A stretch of DNA of 17,782 bases, from positions 1-17,782 of the forward strand of contig CAJUJQ010000030.1 in assembly GCA_910586575.1 (NCBI GenBank), read 5' to 3'. The notes beneath the pieces are model-generated. The model was given only the letters and a program-made list of their open reading frames with translations, was not told the DNA's origin and did not search any database. Shown here piece by piece: positions 1 through 7,200 of this stretch; the stretch's first letter is position 1; each line of letters starts with the position of its first letter. Origin of the DNA: an uncultured Clostridia bacterium. Lineage in GTDB: Bacteria; Bacillota; Clostridia; Oscillospirales; Butyricicoccaceae. Position numbers and translations under genes: made by a program.

Positions 1-32
1 CACCTGCCGCAATGACAAATAACAGATAAATC

Positions 33-49
33 CCGCTCAGGCGGTTTTT
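33..49 (+). terminator. weak hairpin plus T-run upstream of scaffold gene
   Basis: A four-base-pair stem CCGC/GCGG with a TCAG loop is followed directly by five T residues. The shape resembles a small intrinsic terminator, but the stem is short. All three forward frames carry a stop at 13-29, so an upstream gene may end just before it. It could instead be chance, or a partial terminator or processing site between the upstream genes and the capsid genes. Confidence 0.25.
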
Positions 50-100
50 ATACAAGAGATCATCCTCGAAGAACCGGGGCCGAAGAATAGGAGATCAGTT

Positions 101-733
101 ATGGCACTCACAAGAAAATTTTTACGGACGATGGGCATTGAAGACGACAAAATCGATCAGATCATCGAAGCCCACACGGAGACAGTAGACGGACTGAAAG
201 ACGCTTTGGAAAAGGCGCAGTCCGAGGCGGACAAGCTGCCGGACATCCAAAAGCAACTGGAGACGGCACAGGCGGACTTGGATGCTGCAAAGAAAGACAG
301 CTACAAGGTGAAATATGAAGCGATCAAAGAGGATTTTGACGCTTACAAGGCCGAACAGGCCAAAAAGGACACCCGCGCGGCGAAAGAATCTGCTTATCGG
401 GCACTCCTGAAAGAAGCTGGGGTAAGCGAAAAGCGTATTGACGCTGTACTGAAAGTTAGCGACGTAGACAGCGTGGAACTCGACGAAAAAGGCAAGATTT
501 CCGATGCAAAGGAACGCATGAAATCCATTAAAGAGGAATGGGCGGATTTCATCGAGACGCGAGAGATCCAAGGCGCAAATACACCGAATCCCCCGGCGAA
601 TACCGGCGGTGCGACGATGACGCGGGAAGAAATTTTCAAAACTGACAGCAATGGCCGTTATGTTTTGGATGCAAACGAGCGTCAAAAGGCAATCGCCGAA
701 AATATTGAACTTTTTGAGAAAGGATTGACCTAA
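101..733 (+). CDS. phage capsid scaffolding protein (GP20-like)
   Basis: Predicted internal scaffold that guides capsid protein into a prohead and is then lost. The 210-residue product is acidic, lysine-rich and strongly helical. Its N-terminus (residues 6-33, FLRTMGIEDDKIDQIIEAH onward) matches my memory of the phage minor structural protein GP20 family. A long coiled coil covers roughly residues 30-100. A proline/glycine linker (158-170, NTPNPPANTGG) separates it from a conserved-looking C-terminal segment (172-210), the part that in scaffolds usually contacts the capsid. An AGGAG site at 89-93 supports the ATG at 101. The stop directly abuts the start of the major capsid gene, the usual scaffold-capsid order. 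No serine protease motif is seen, so this looks like a scaffold only. Confidence 0.85.
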   Translation: MALTRKFLRTMGIEDDKIDQIIEAHTETVDGLKDALEKAQSEADKLPDIQKQLETAQADLDAAKKDSYKVKYEAIKEDFDAYKAEQAKKDTRAAKESAYRALLKEAGVSEKRIDAVLKVSDVDSVELDEKGKISDAKERMKSIKEEWADFIETREIQGANTPNPPANTGGATMTREEIFKTDSNGRYVLDANERQKAIAENIELFEKGLT

Positions 734-1657
734 ATGGCAGCAAAAGAAAACCTTACCATGACTGCCGACGTACAGGTAAAAGCGCGCGAGATTGATTTTG
801 TCACGCGGTTTAACCGCAACTGGGAACACCTGCGGCAGGTTTTGGGCATTATGCGCCCGATTCGCAAGCAGCCGGGCGTTATGCTGAAATCCAAATCGGC
901 GGCAGTAACGCTCCAAAGCGGCGAGGTCGGCGAGGGTGAGGAAATCCCCTACAGCAAGGCGACTGTAACCGAAAAAGATTACGAGGAAATGAGCATCGAG
1001 AAATACGCAAAAGCCGTTTCCATCGAAAATATCAAAGATCACGGCTATGAAGTATCTGTCGCGCAGACGGATGAAGCTTTCCTTTACGAGCTTCAGACCA
1101 ATGTAACCGACCGCTTTTACAAGTATTTGAACACCGGCACGCTGACCGCAAACGAAACCACATGGCAGCGGGCGCTTGCAATCGCAAAGGGAAGCGTAAT
1201 CAACAAATTCAAGAAGATGCACCGTACATCTACCGGGATCGTCGGTTTTGCAAACGTCATGGATTTGTACGACTATCTGGGCAGCGCAGAAATCACTGTT
1301 CAGAGCGCATTTGGCTTCCAGTACATCAAGAACTTTTTGGGCTTCGATACCATTTTCCTTCTTTCGGAGGATGAGGTCAAGCGAGGTCGCGTGATTGCGA
1401 CGCCGGTTGACAATATCGTGCTGTACTACGTAGACCCTGCAACGAGCGATTTTGCGCGTGCTGGACTGTCGTTCACAACGGACGGCGACACCAATTTGAT
1501 CGGTTTCCATACGCAGGGTAACTATAACACGGCGGTTTCTGAATGTTTTGCAATTATGGGCATGACCCTGTTTGCGGAGTATCTGGACGCTATCGCGGTG
1601 ATTGACGTAGGCGGCACGGTTCCGGCGGCAGCACCCGCGAAGGCATCCGCAAAGTAA
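734..1657 (+). CDS. major capsid protein (HK97-fold type)
   Basis: Predicted coat subunit of the icosahedral head. Length (307 residues) and position right after the scaffold fit the HK97-fold capsid proteins of Firmicute siphoviruses. The N-terminal region (1-60) is helical and charged. Residues 61-80 hold a glycine/glutamate-rich segment (GEVGEGEEIPYSK) typical of the E-loop region. The middle (80-130) reads like the spine helix and P-domain, and a hydrophobic block lies at about 270-292. The C-terminus (293-307) is an alanine/proline/lysine tail. No N-terminal delta domain is apparent, in agreement with a separate scaffold gene. AAAGGA at 718-723, inside the scaffold gene, serves as the ribosome site, and the start follows the scaffold stop with no gap. 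The HK97 fold is inferred from context and pattern. Confidence 0.85.
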   Translation: MAAKENLTMTADVQVKAREIDFVTRFNRNWEHLRQVLGIMRPIRKQPGVMLKSKSAAVTLQSGEVGEGEEIPYSKATVTEKDYEEMSIEKYAKAVSIENIKDHGYEVSVAQTDEAFLYELQTNVTDRFYKYLNTGTLTANETTWQRALAIAKGSVINKFKKMHRTSTGIVGFANVMDLYDYLGSAEITVQSAFGFQYIKNFLGFDTIFLLSEDEVKRGRVIATPVDNIVLYYVDPATSDFARAGLSFTTDGDTNLIGFHTQGNYNTAVSECFAIMGMTLFAEYLDAIAVIDVGGTVPAAAPAKASAK

Positions 1658-1668
1658 GGGGTGGTTAG

Positions 1669-2106
1669 ATGCTGGAACAGGTTTTGACGCACCTCAGAAA
1701 CTGGTTTATCGTCCCTGACGGCATCCACCCTGGCACGTTTCGGATTGAGGGCGGCGGCATTGAGCTGCCGTTCCTCATGGACGGGCAGTATTTCCGGATT
1801 TTGGGCAGCGTGTTCAACGACGGATTGCACCAATACGGGCCAGGCATGGAAATGCTGACCGATGAAGAATTTGAAGGCGCGATTTGGGTGCTTGCCGTGC
1901 CGCGTTCCGTGGTTGAGCTGGCTGGAGAAATTGCCGAATGGCGTGATAAATACGGTGCAGTCATGGACAGCCCCTACACGTCGGAATCGTTCGGCGGGTA
2001 CAGCTACACCAAGGCAAGCGGCGCGGGAGATTCTACAGGCTCTGGCGGCTGGCAATCGGCATTCCGGGCACGACTAAACCCATACAGAAAGTTGAGGAAA
2101 ATATGA
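1669..2106 (+). CDS. head-tail connector (adaptor) protein
   Basis: Predicted adaptor that docks under the portal and starts the neck. The 145-residue product has an N-terminal WF-rich helix (4-14), a helical middle (62-100) and a C-terminal pattern SFGGYSYTK (107-115) followed by a small glycine/serine linker and WQSAFRARLNPYRK (128-141). That ending is what I recall from the connector encoded directly after the capsid gene in clostridial prophages. It begins 11 bases after the capsid stop, behind AAGGGG at 1656-1661. Its TGA (2104-2106) overlaps the next start as ATGA. The role rests mainly on gene order and the recalled motif. Confidence 0.65.
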   Translation: MLEQVLTHLRNWFIVPDGIHPGTFRIEGGGIELPFLMDGQYFRILGSVFNDGLHQYGPGMEMLTDEEFEGAIWVLAVPRSVVELAGEIAEWRDKYGAVMDSPYTSESFGGYSYTKASGAGDSTGSGGWQSAFRARLNPYRKLRKI

Positions 2107-2453
2107 GCCTTTTGCAAGATTACACGGAACCCTGTCAGCTGATTGAGAAGAAGCGTGTCCCGGACGGCGAGGGCGGATTTATCACCAGCTGGGCGGACGG
2201 CATACAGTTTAATGCCTCTGTGGTCTGTGACACGTCTATGCAGGCGCGGGCAGCTGAAAAGCAGGGTGTAACCAGCCTGTACACTGTCACCTGTGAGAGA
2301 AACGCAAAATTGGAGTATCACGACGTATTCCGCCGCCTGTCTGACGGAAAAATTTTTCGCGTTACCAGCGACGGGGACGACGTGCAAACGCCGAAACAGG
2401 CGACGTTTCAGTTTTCACAGGTAACGGCTGAGGAATGGAAGTTGCCACGATGA
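2103..2453 (+). CDS. head closure / head-tail joining protein
   Basis: Predicted stopper protein that closes the head after DNA packaging. The 116-residue product is mostly beta, with an N-terminal strand pattern (CQLIEKKRVPDGEGGFITSW, residues 11-30), a central section containing a YTVTCERN strand, and a FRVTSDGDDVQTP segment (about 85-97). This fits the small beta-barrel head-tail joining family (SPP1 gp16-like) that follows the adaptor. It starts within the previous stop (ATGA at 2103-2106) and ends in another ATGA at 2450-2453, so its translation is probably coupled on both sides. The assignment comes from size, fold pattern and order. Confidence 0.65.
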   Translation: MSLLQDYTEPCQLIEKKRVPDGEGGFITSWADGIQFNASVVCDTSMQARAAEKQGVTSLYTVTCERNAKLEYHDVFRRLSDGKIFRVTSDGDDVQTPKQATFQFSQVTAEEWKLPR

Positions 2454-2626
2454 AAATCATTCAACACGGAAAACCGAAATCCACAAAAAAGCGGTTCCAC
2501 TGTACAGAATGCGGCTGCGTTTTTGAGGCGGACAAAGGTGAGTATGAGAGCTATTTCGACAGGAATGAACATTACTCTCAATGCACCTGCCCCGAATGCC
2601 TACATAGGGCAAATGAAATCACGTAG
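2450..2626 (+). CDS. small zinc-ribbon protein in the neck module
   Basis: A 58-residue protein of unknown role. It has a basic N-terminus (MKIIQHGKPKSTKKRF) and two cysteine knuckles: CTEC at residues 18-21 and, from residue 45, CTCPEC. Cys18, Cys21, Cys47 and Cys50 are the likely zinc ligands, and Cys23 and Cys45 are extra. An in-frame ATG at 2435 lies further upstream. I prefer 2450 because it overlaps the previous stop as ATGA, has GGAAG at 2437-2441 about eight bases upstream, and gives the N-terminus I recall for similar clostridial phage proteins. It sits where many phages encode an HK97 gp10-like neck protein. Binding of nucleic acid or a structural neck role are both possible. Confidence 0.7.
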   Translation: MKIIQHGKPKSTKKRFHCTECGCVFEADKGEYESYFDRNEHYSQCTCPECLHRANEIT

Positions 2627-2639
2627 TGGAGGTCTGATC

Positions 2640-2999
2640 ATGACTAAAGCTGCTGCACTCTACCAGTTTTTCTCATCGTTTGGCATTCCGGCTTATGCCG
2701 TGACAGATGTTCCAGACGATGCGGTTTTACCTTATCTGGTTTACGAGCTTTTCGTTGGAGCGTTCGGGGACATTACATATCCAACTGTGGAACTGTACGA
2801 CTACAGCGAAAACACAAAACCGATAAACGCCAAAGCGCAAGAAATCTCCGATCGATGTCACAACGGCGCACCTATACGCTATGATGGCGGCGGGGCTGTG
2901 ATATTTTGCGGCACATGGCAGGGGCTGCGGGATGAGGTCAGCGACCAAATCAAGCGCCGCCGCAGCAATTTTACGATTCATTGGGTGTCCAACACCTGA
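2640..2999 (+). CDS. tail terminator (minor capsid-type) protein
   Basis: Predicted ring protein that ends tail-tube growth and joins the tail to the head. The frame is open upstream to 2523, but I choose the ATG at 2640 because a GGAGG site (2628-2632) lies seven bases before it and the upstream part only shadows the zinc-ribbon gene. The product has 119 residues. It shows an N-terminal helix (4-14), a segment VLPYLVYELFVGAFGD (29-44) and a central YDYSENTKPINAKAQEI helix, the usual pattern of phage tail terminators just before the tube gene. The C-terminal half ends in a basic stretch (KRRR, 105-108). Order and pattern support the call; I cannot place it in a named family with certainty. 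Confidence 0.65.
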   Translation: MTKAAALYQFFSSFGIPAYAVTDVPDDAVLPYLVYELFVGAFGDITYPTVELYDYSENTKPINAKAQEISDRCHNGAPIRYDGGGAVIFCGTWQGLRDEVSDQIKRRRSNFTIHWVSNT

Positions 3000-3024
3000 A
3001 AACAACGAAAGGAAGTGCAATAAA

Positions 3025-3627
3025 TTGGCTGAAAACCTGAATTTTTACCAAATCCCGCAAGATGCATTTGAAAAACTGCAAATGGACGCGGGCCTCCTGC
3101 TGAAAGCCTTCGACTTGACAGCGGGTACATACAAAAACGAGGATATCATCTGCGCGACTACTGGCGGCATCAACCCGGCATGCGTGGCAGAATACAGCGA
3201 TTTCGCCGAGGACGTGGACAACGCGCCGAACAACCTGATGGAATTTAAGCATCTGGACGGTTGGAACTGTACGCTCTCCACAACCGGGCTGGATGTATCC
3301 CTCGAATCGATTAAGCTTGCGCTTGGCGCGGCGGATATTGTAGAGAACAAGGTTGTCATGCGCCGCACGCTGAAACAGACCGATTTCCAAGACCTTTTTT
3401 GGGCAGGCGGTACGATGGACGGCGGCGGTGTTGTGATCTTGCTGCGCAACGCGCTCTCAACCGGTGGCTTTTCCCTGCAAACCACGAAAAACGGCAAGGG
3501 GCAAGTTACGCTGGAGTTTACTGGGCACGTATCTATCAAGGATCAGGACACGATGCCGATGGAGTTTTACCGGCTCGAACCCGCAGGCGATACGCAAACA
3601 AGAACCGCGAATATGGAGGATTTCTAA
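3025..3627 (+). CDS. major tail tube protein
   Basis: Predicted tube subunit forming the hollow tail shaft around the tape measure. The frame is open from an ATG at 2932, but that ATG lies inside the preceding gene. The better start is TTG at 3025: AGGAAG sits at 3010-3015, about nine bases upstream, and the protein then begins with AENLNFYQIPQDAF. The product is 200 residues, a normal size. It has a glycine-rich beta segment (GGTMDGGGVVILLRNALSTGG) and a C-terminal strand pattern GQVTLEFTGHVSI typical of tube proteins. It sits directly before the tail chaperone pair. GGAGGA near its 3' end (3615-3620) is the ribosome site for the next gene. Confidence 0.75.
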   Translation: MAENLNFYQIPQDAFEKLQMDAGLLLKAFDLTAGTYKNEDIICATTGGINPACVAEYSDFAEDVDNAPNNLMEFKHLDGWNCTLSTTGLDVSLESIKLALGAADIVENKVVMRRTLKQTDFQDLFWAGGTMDGGGVVILLRNALSTGGFSLQTTKNGKGQVTLEFTGHVSIKDQDTMPMEFYRLEPAGDTQTRTANMEDF

Positions 3628-4002
3628 ATGAAGCTTTCCCAACTGACAACTGACGGCGCGGCGGACGCGCTTTGCATTATTGCGCCGCACATCTATAATA
3701 TCACGTCTGACAGCAAGGTAATCGAAAGCGTCAGCAAAAAGATGAATTTGGACGGAACCGAAAAACTGTACGGGAAGTACGTTCTTCTTGCGGGGCGAAT
3801 CGTGGAGATCCTTCCGCTGTTGCTGAAAGACCACCGCGATGATGTTTACGGCATCTTGTCAGTCCTGAACCAGTGTACGGTGAAGGAAGTCGCCGCGCAG
3901 AACATTATGGAAACCATTCGACAGGTGCGCGAAGCGGTGCAGGATAAGGAGCTGATTGATTTTTTCAAATCGTCCGTATCTACGGCGCAGAATGCACCCT
4001 AA
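3628..4002 (+). CDS. tail assembly chaperone G (zero-frame product)
   Basis: Shorter of the two tail assembly chaperones, which coat the tape measure protein while the tail tube polymerises. The 124-residue product is helical and acidic, with an N-terminal domain (1-95) and a helix ending KELIDFF at about 107-113. It starts immediately after the tube stop. The last 11 residues lie beyond a slippery heptamer (3960-3966), where a fraction of ribosomes should slip back one base to make the longer G-T form. Position between tube and tape measure, size and the slippery site together make this secure in type. Confidence 0.82.
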   Translation: MKLSQLTTDGAADALCIIAPHIYNITSDSKVIESVSKKMNLDGTEKLYGKYVLLAGRIVEILPLLLKDHRDDVYGILSVLNQCTVKEVAAQNIMETIRQVREAVQDKELIDFFKSSVSTAQNAP

Positions 4003-4256
4003 ACGCCATTTGCGCGATACCAAAACTAACCGTTCGCGGGTACTTATCCGTACTGCCGTACCGCATAAAGAGGGACAGGGAAAACCTGTTTTACCGCGTG
4101 TATGTTACCGATATGCTCAAAGGGATTGCGGGCTGCAGTCAACGGTTTTACGACCTAATAAACGATACCCCCAAAAAAGAAGAAACCAGAACGCCGGAAG
4201 AAATTATTTCGCAAGTTGGCGCGATATTTAACGGAAATGGAGGTGAAACCCAATGA
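3628..4256 (+). CDS. tail assembly chaperone G-T fusion via -1 frameshift
   Basis: Longer chaperone made when ribosomes slip by -1 at T TTT TTC (3960-3966). The first 113 codons are shared with G. Reading resumes at CAA 3966-3968 and continues without a stop for 96 codons to the TGA at 4254-4256, giving 209 residues. The T part contains IYGAECTLNAICAIPKLTV, a central YRVYVTDMLKGIAG segment and a charged C-terminus with KKEETRTPEEIISQVG. I recall this pattern from frameshifted chaperones of clostridial phages. No credible start codon or ribosome site exists for a stand-alone T gene. The stop overlaps the tape measure start as ATGA. The fusion explains the otherwise gene-free stretch 4003-4252. 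Confidence 0.85.
3960..3987 (+). promoter_or_regulatory. programmed -1 frameshift site with downstream hairpin
   Basis: T3960-TTT-TTC3966 is a perfect X XXY YYZ heptamer in phase with chaperone G. After four bases (AAAT), a small hairpin can form: CCGT 3974-3977 with ACGG 3982-3985 around an ATCT loop, extendable by CG 3971-3972 pairing with CG 3986-3987 across one bulged T. Another possible pairing is GCGCA 3985-3989 with TGCGC 4011-4015, which would compete with it or form a larger structure. Slippage fuses G to T. The heptamer is seen directly; the folding is done by eye. Confidence 0.82.
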
Positions 4257-7200
4257 ATGTTTTTGAATTATGGGCCTCAATCGGCATAAAACTTGACGAT
4301 TTCGACCGTGGCCTGGAACAGGCAAAATCAAAGGCTAAGGGTTTCATTTCCAGCATGGAAAGTGCGTCCAAGAACTTTGGAAGCGCCTGGAAAGGCACAA
4401 AAGAAGTTTTCGAGCCTGCTGTAAAGGGTTTTCAGGCCGTGGAAACCGTCGGCAAAAAGACCGCGAACGTGATTACCAGCGCGCTAAAGGGTTTTGGCGC
4501 TGCATCTGCCGCTGTCGGCGGCTTTGGGGCGACTGCGGTAAATGCCGGGATGTCGTTTGATTCCTCCATGTCGCAGGTTTCCGCAATTTCCGGCGCTGTC
4601 GGCAAGGATTTTGACGCACTGCGAAATAAAGCGCTCGAAATGGGCGCGAAAACACAATTTAGCGCGTCGGAAGCCGCGGACGCTATGACCTATATGGGCA
4701 TGGCGGGCTGGAAAGCCGGAGACATGATAAACGGCATCGAGGGCATTATGGATTTGGCTGCCGCGTCCGGTGAGGATTTGGCAACCACGTCCGATATTGT
4801 GACCGACGCGCTTACAGCGTTCGGCTTGCAGGCTGGCGACAGCGGGCATTTCGCTGATATTTTGGCTGTAGCTTCCAGCAATGCCAATACAAATGTCGGC
4901 ATGATGGGCGAAACGTTCAAATATGTTGCGCCGATTGCTGGCGCTATGGGGTATTCCGCTGAAGATACTGCCCTTGCAATCGGATTGATGGCAAACAGCG
5001 GTATTAAAGCGTCTCAGGCGGGTACATCCCTCAGATCCATCATCACGCGGTTAGCGAAGCCGACGAAAGATTCCGCAAAAGCAATGGACGCGCTAGGTAT
5101 TTCCGTTACTGACAGTTCTGGGAACATGAAACCCCTTAACGAGATTATCGGCGATATGCGCGTAGGGTTTTCCGGATTGACAGAATCGGAAAAGGCTTCT
5201 TATGCCGCGATGCTCGCGGGGCAGGAAGCGATGTCCGGCCTGCTGGCGATTGTCGGCGCAGCCCCGGCGGATGTAGAAAAGCTTACCAGCGCCATTGATA
5301 ACTGTAACGGCGCGGCAAAGGAAATGTCGAAAACCATGATGGACAACCTTGCCGGGGATGTGAAGTTATTCAAAAGCGCTCTGGAATCCTTGCAAATTAC
5401 TGTTTCAGACACCCTAAAACCGACGTTGCGGGAATTTACGCAATTCGGCACAAAAGCGATGGAACAGCTTACAATGGGATTCCAAAACGGCGGAATGAAC
5501 GGATTCTTTTCCGCGCTGACCGGCGTAATTACTCAGGCGGTGACATTCCTGTCGGAGCAAGCGCCGAAATTTGCCGAGGCCAGTATGCGGTTTATCCAGT
5601 CGATGGCGGACGGCATTTTGAATGCGCGCGATAAAATAATCGATTCCGCAAATCAGATATTTAATATGCTGATGAACGGTCTTGATTCCTGGCTGTCCGC
5701 AAATGTTTCAAAACTGGTTGATTTCGGAAAACAGATTGTTGATTCTCTGTTTCAGGGATTTGTTTCTGCCGGGGAAATCATATCAAAATACATAGGCGAA
5801 TTTATCCCGCTGATAGCAGAAGCGTTCCTTCGATATCATGAAGCGCTTTTTACGGTTGGTATCGATATTCTAGGTGCAATCGCAAAGGGAATCGTTGAAA
5901 ACAAGGACAAAATCACTGAAATTGCAAGCACTACCATTAGAAATATTGCGCTTGGGTTGGCGCAGCACGCGCCCGAAATTATAGACGGCGCAATCGCCTT
6001 GTTGAATGCGCTTGTTGATGCATTCATGCAGAATATGCCGCTTATTCTTGCGGTAGGAACGGAAATAGTCGCGAAGATCGTTGCCGGTATATCAACGAAT
6101 ATGCCCGCGCTTATCGCGGTTGTCGCGCTGATGTCCGGCGAAATCCTGAAAATCGTGAAAGTTGTCGGGGATGTAGTGAACGCATTCGGGGCAATTGGCG
6201 GCGCTATTAGCAAATTGGGAGGCGTGGTCGAGCCTGTTTTATCCGCACTCAGTGGCGCGTTCTCCGCCCTATGGGGCGTGATTGCCGCGCATCCCGTCGT
6301 TGCAGTAGTCGCCGCGATTATTGCCGCTATCGTCCTACTGTGGAACAAATGCGACGCATTCCGGGAATTTTGGATTGGCGTCTGGGACAAATGTAAAGAG
6401 GGGTTTGGCGCGTTTGCCGATTGGTGCAAAGAAGGTGTCGAAACCCTAAAAGCAAAATTCGCAGAATGGCGCGAATCCATCAATGAAAAGTTTCAGGATA
6501 TCGGGAATTGGTTCAAAGAAAAGTGGAACGCTGTAAAGGAATCTGCTTCCGATGCAGCCGATACAGCAAAAAAGAAATTCGATGAATTCCGAAAAGCGAT
6601 TGACGATAAATTCGGGAAAATTCATGATTGGTTCGGCGAAAAATTCAGCGCCGCCCGTAAAAACATAGAATCCGCATGGGATGGCATTACGGGATTCTTT
6701 GAGGGCATTCTACAAAAGATTCTCGGAATTTTCAAAATGTCCCCGGAAGAATTTAAGAGCATCGGCACGAACATTATCAAGGGCTTTGCAGACGGCATTT
6801 TGTCAAAAGCTGAATGGCTGTACAACAAGGCAAAAGGTGTTGTGGACAAAATCAAAAGCGTGTTCACAAACGCCAAAGGCTTTGATGTTCATTCCCCGTC
6901 TCGCTGGGCAAAGCGCGTGGGCGCAAACGTCATGGAAGGCGCTGCAAATGGTTTCCTGTCCGGTACACGCAAACTGATTGCCGTTGCACGTAGCGCGGTC
7001 GAAAACGTGAAGGACAACCTTGCGCTCGACCCCCTATCTGTGGATACAGAGGATGGCGTTTTTGTGGAATACCTGCAAACCCTTCGAGAAAAATTCACCC
7101 TTCTCCTTGAGGATGTCCAGGAATCCATTACCAATTTTGGCGAATGGTTGACCGGCAGTATCAACACGTTTTTTGAGTGGTTTACAGGCATCCTGACAAC

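Noticed and set aside
13..53. A promoter upstream of the scaffold gene (TGACAA with TATACA)
   Set aside because: The spacing is about 29 bases, far from the usual 17, and the boxes are poor matches.
122..1510. A long antisense reading frame of 462 codons opposite scaffold and capsid genes
   Set aside because: It is a by-product of codon bias on the + strand. The protein is rich in Arg, Cys and Phe with no domain, no ribosome site is evident, and it would cover two essential genes.
2523..2639. N-terminal extension of the tail terminator from an upstream ATG at 2523
   Set aside because: It shadows the zinc-ribbon gene in another frame, and the start at 2640 has a strong GGAGG site.
2932..3024. 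N-terminal extension of the tail tube protein from ATG 2932
   Set aside because: It lies inside the tail terminator gene, lacks a ribosome site and adds a sequence unlike tube proteins; TTG 3025 is better supported.
4173..4179. A second slippery-looking heptamer AAAAAAG in the T region
   Set aside because: It is out of phase for X XXY YYZ slippage in the T frame, and a shift there would make no sensible product.
3956..4231. A forward frame of 91 codons across the chaperone junction
   Set aside because: It is in the third frame, gives a basic low-complexity product, has no ribosome site, and conflicts with the much better -1 frameshift reading.
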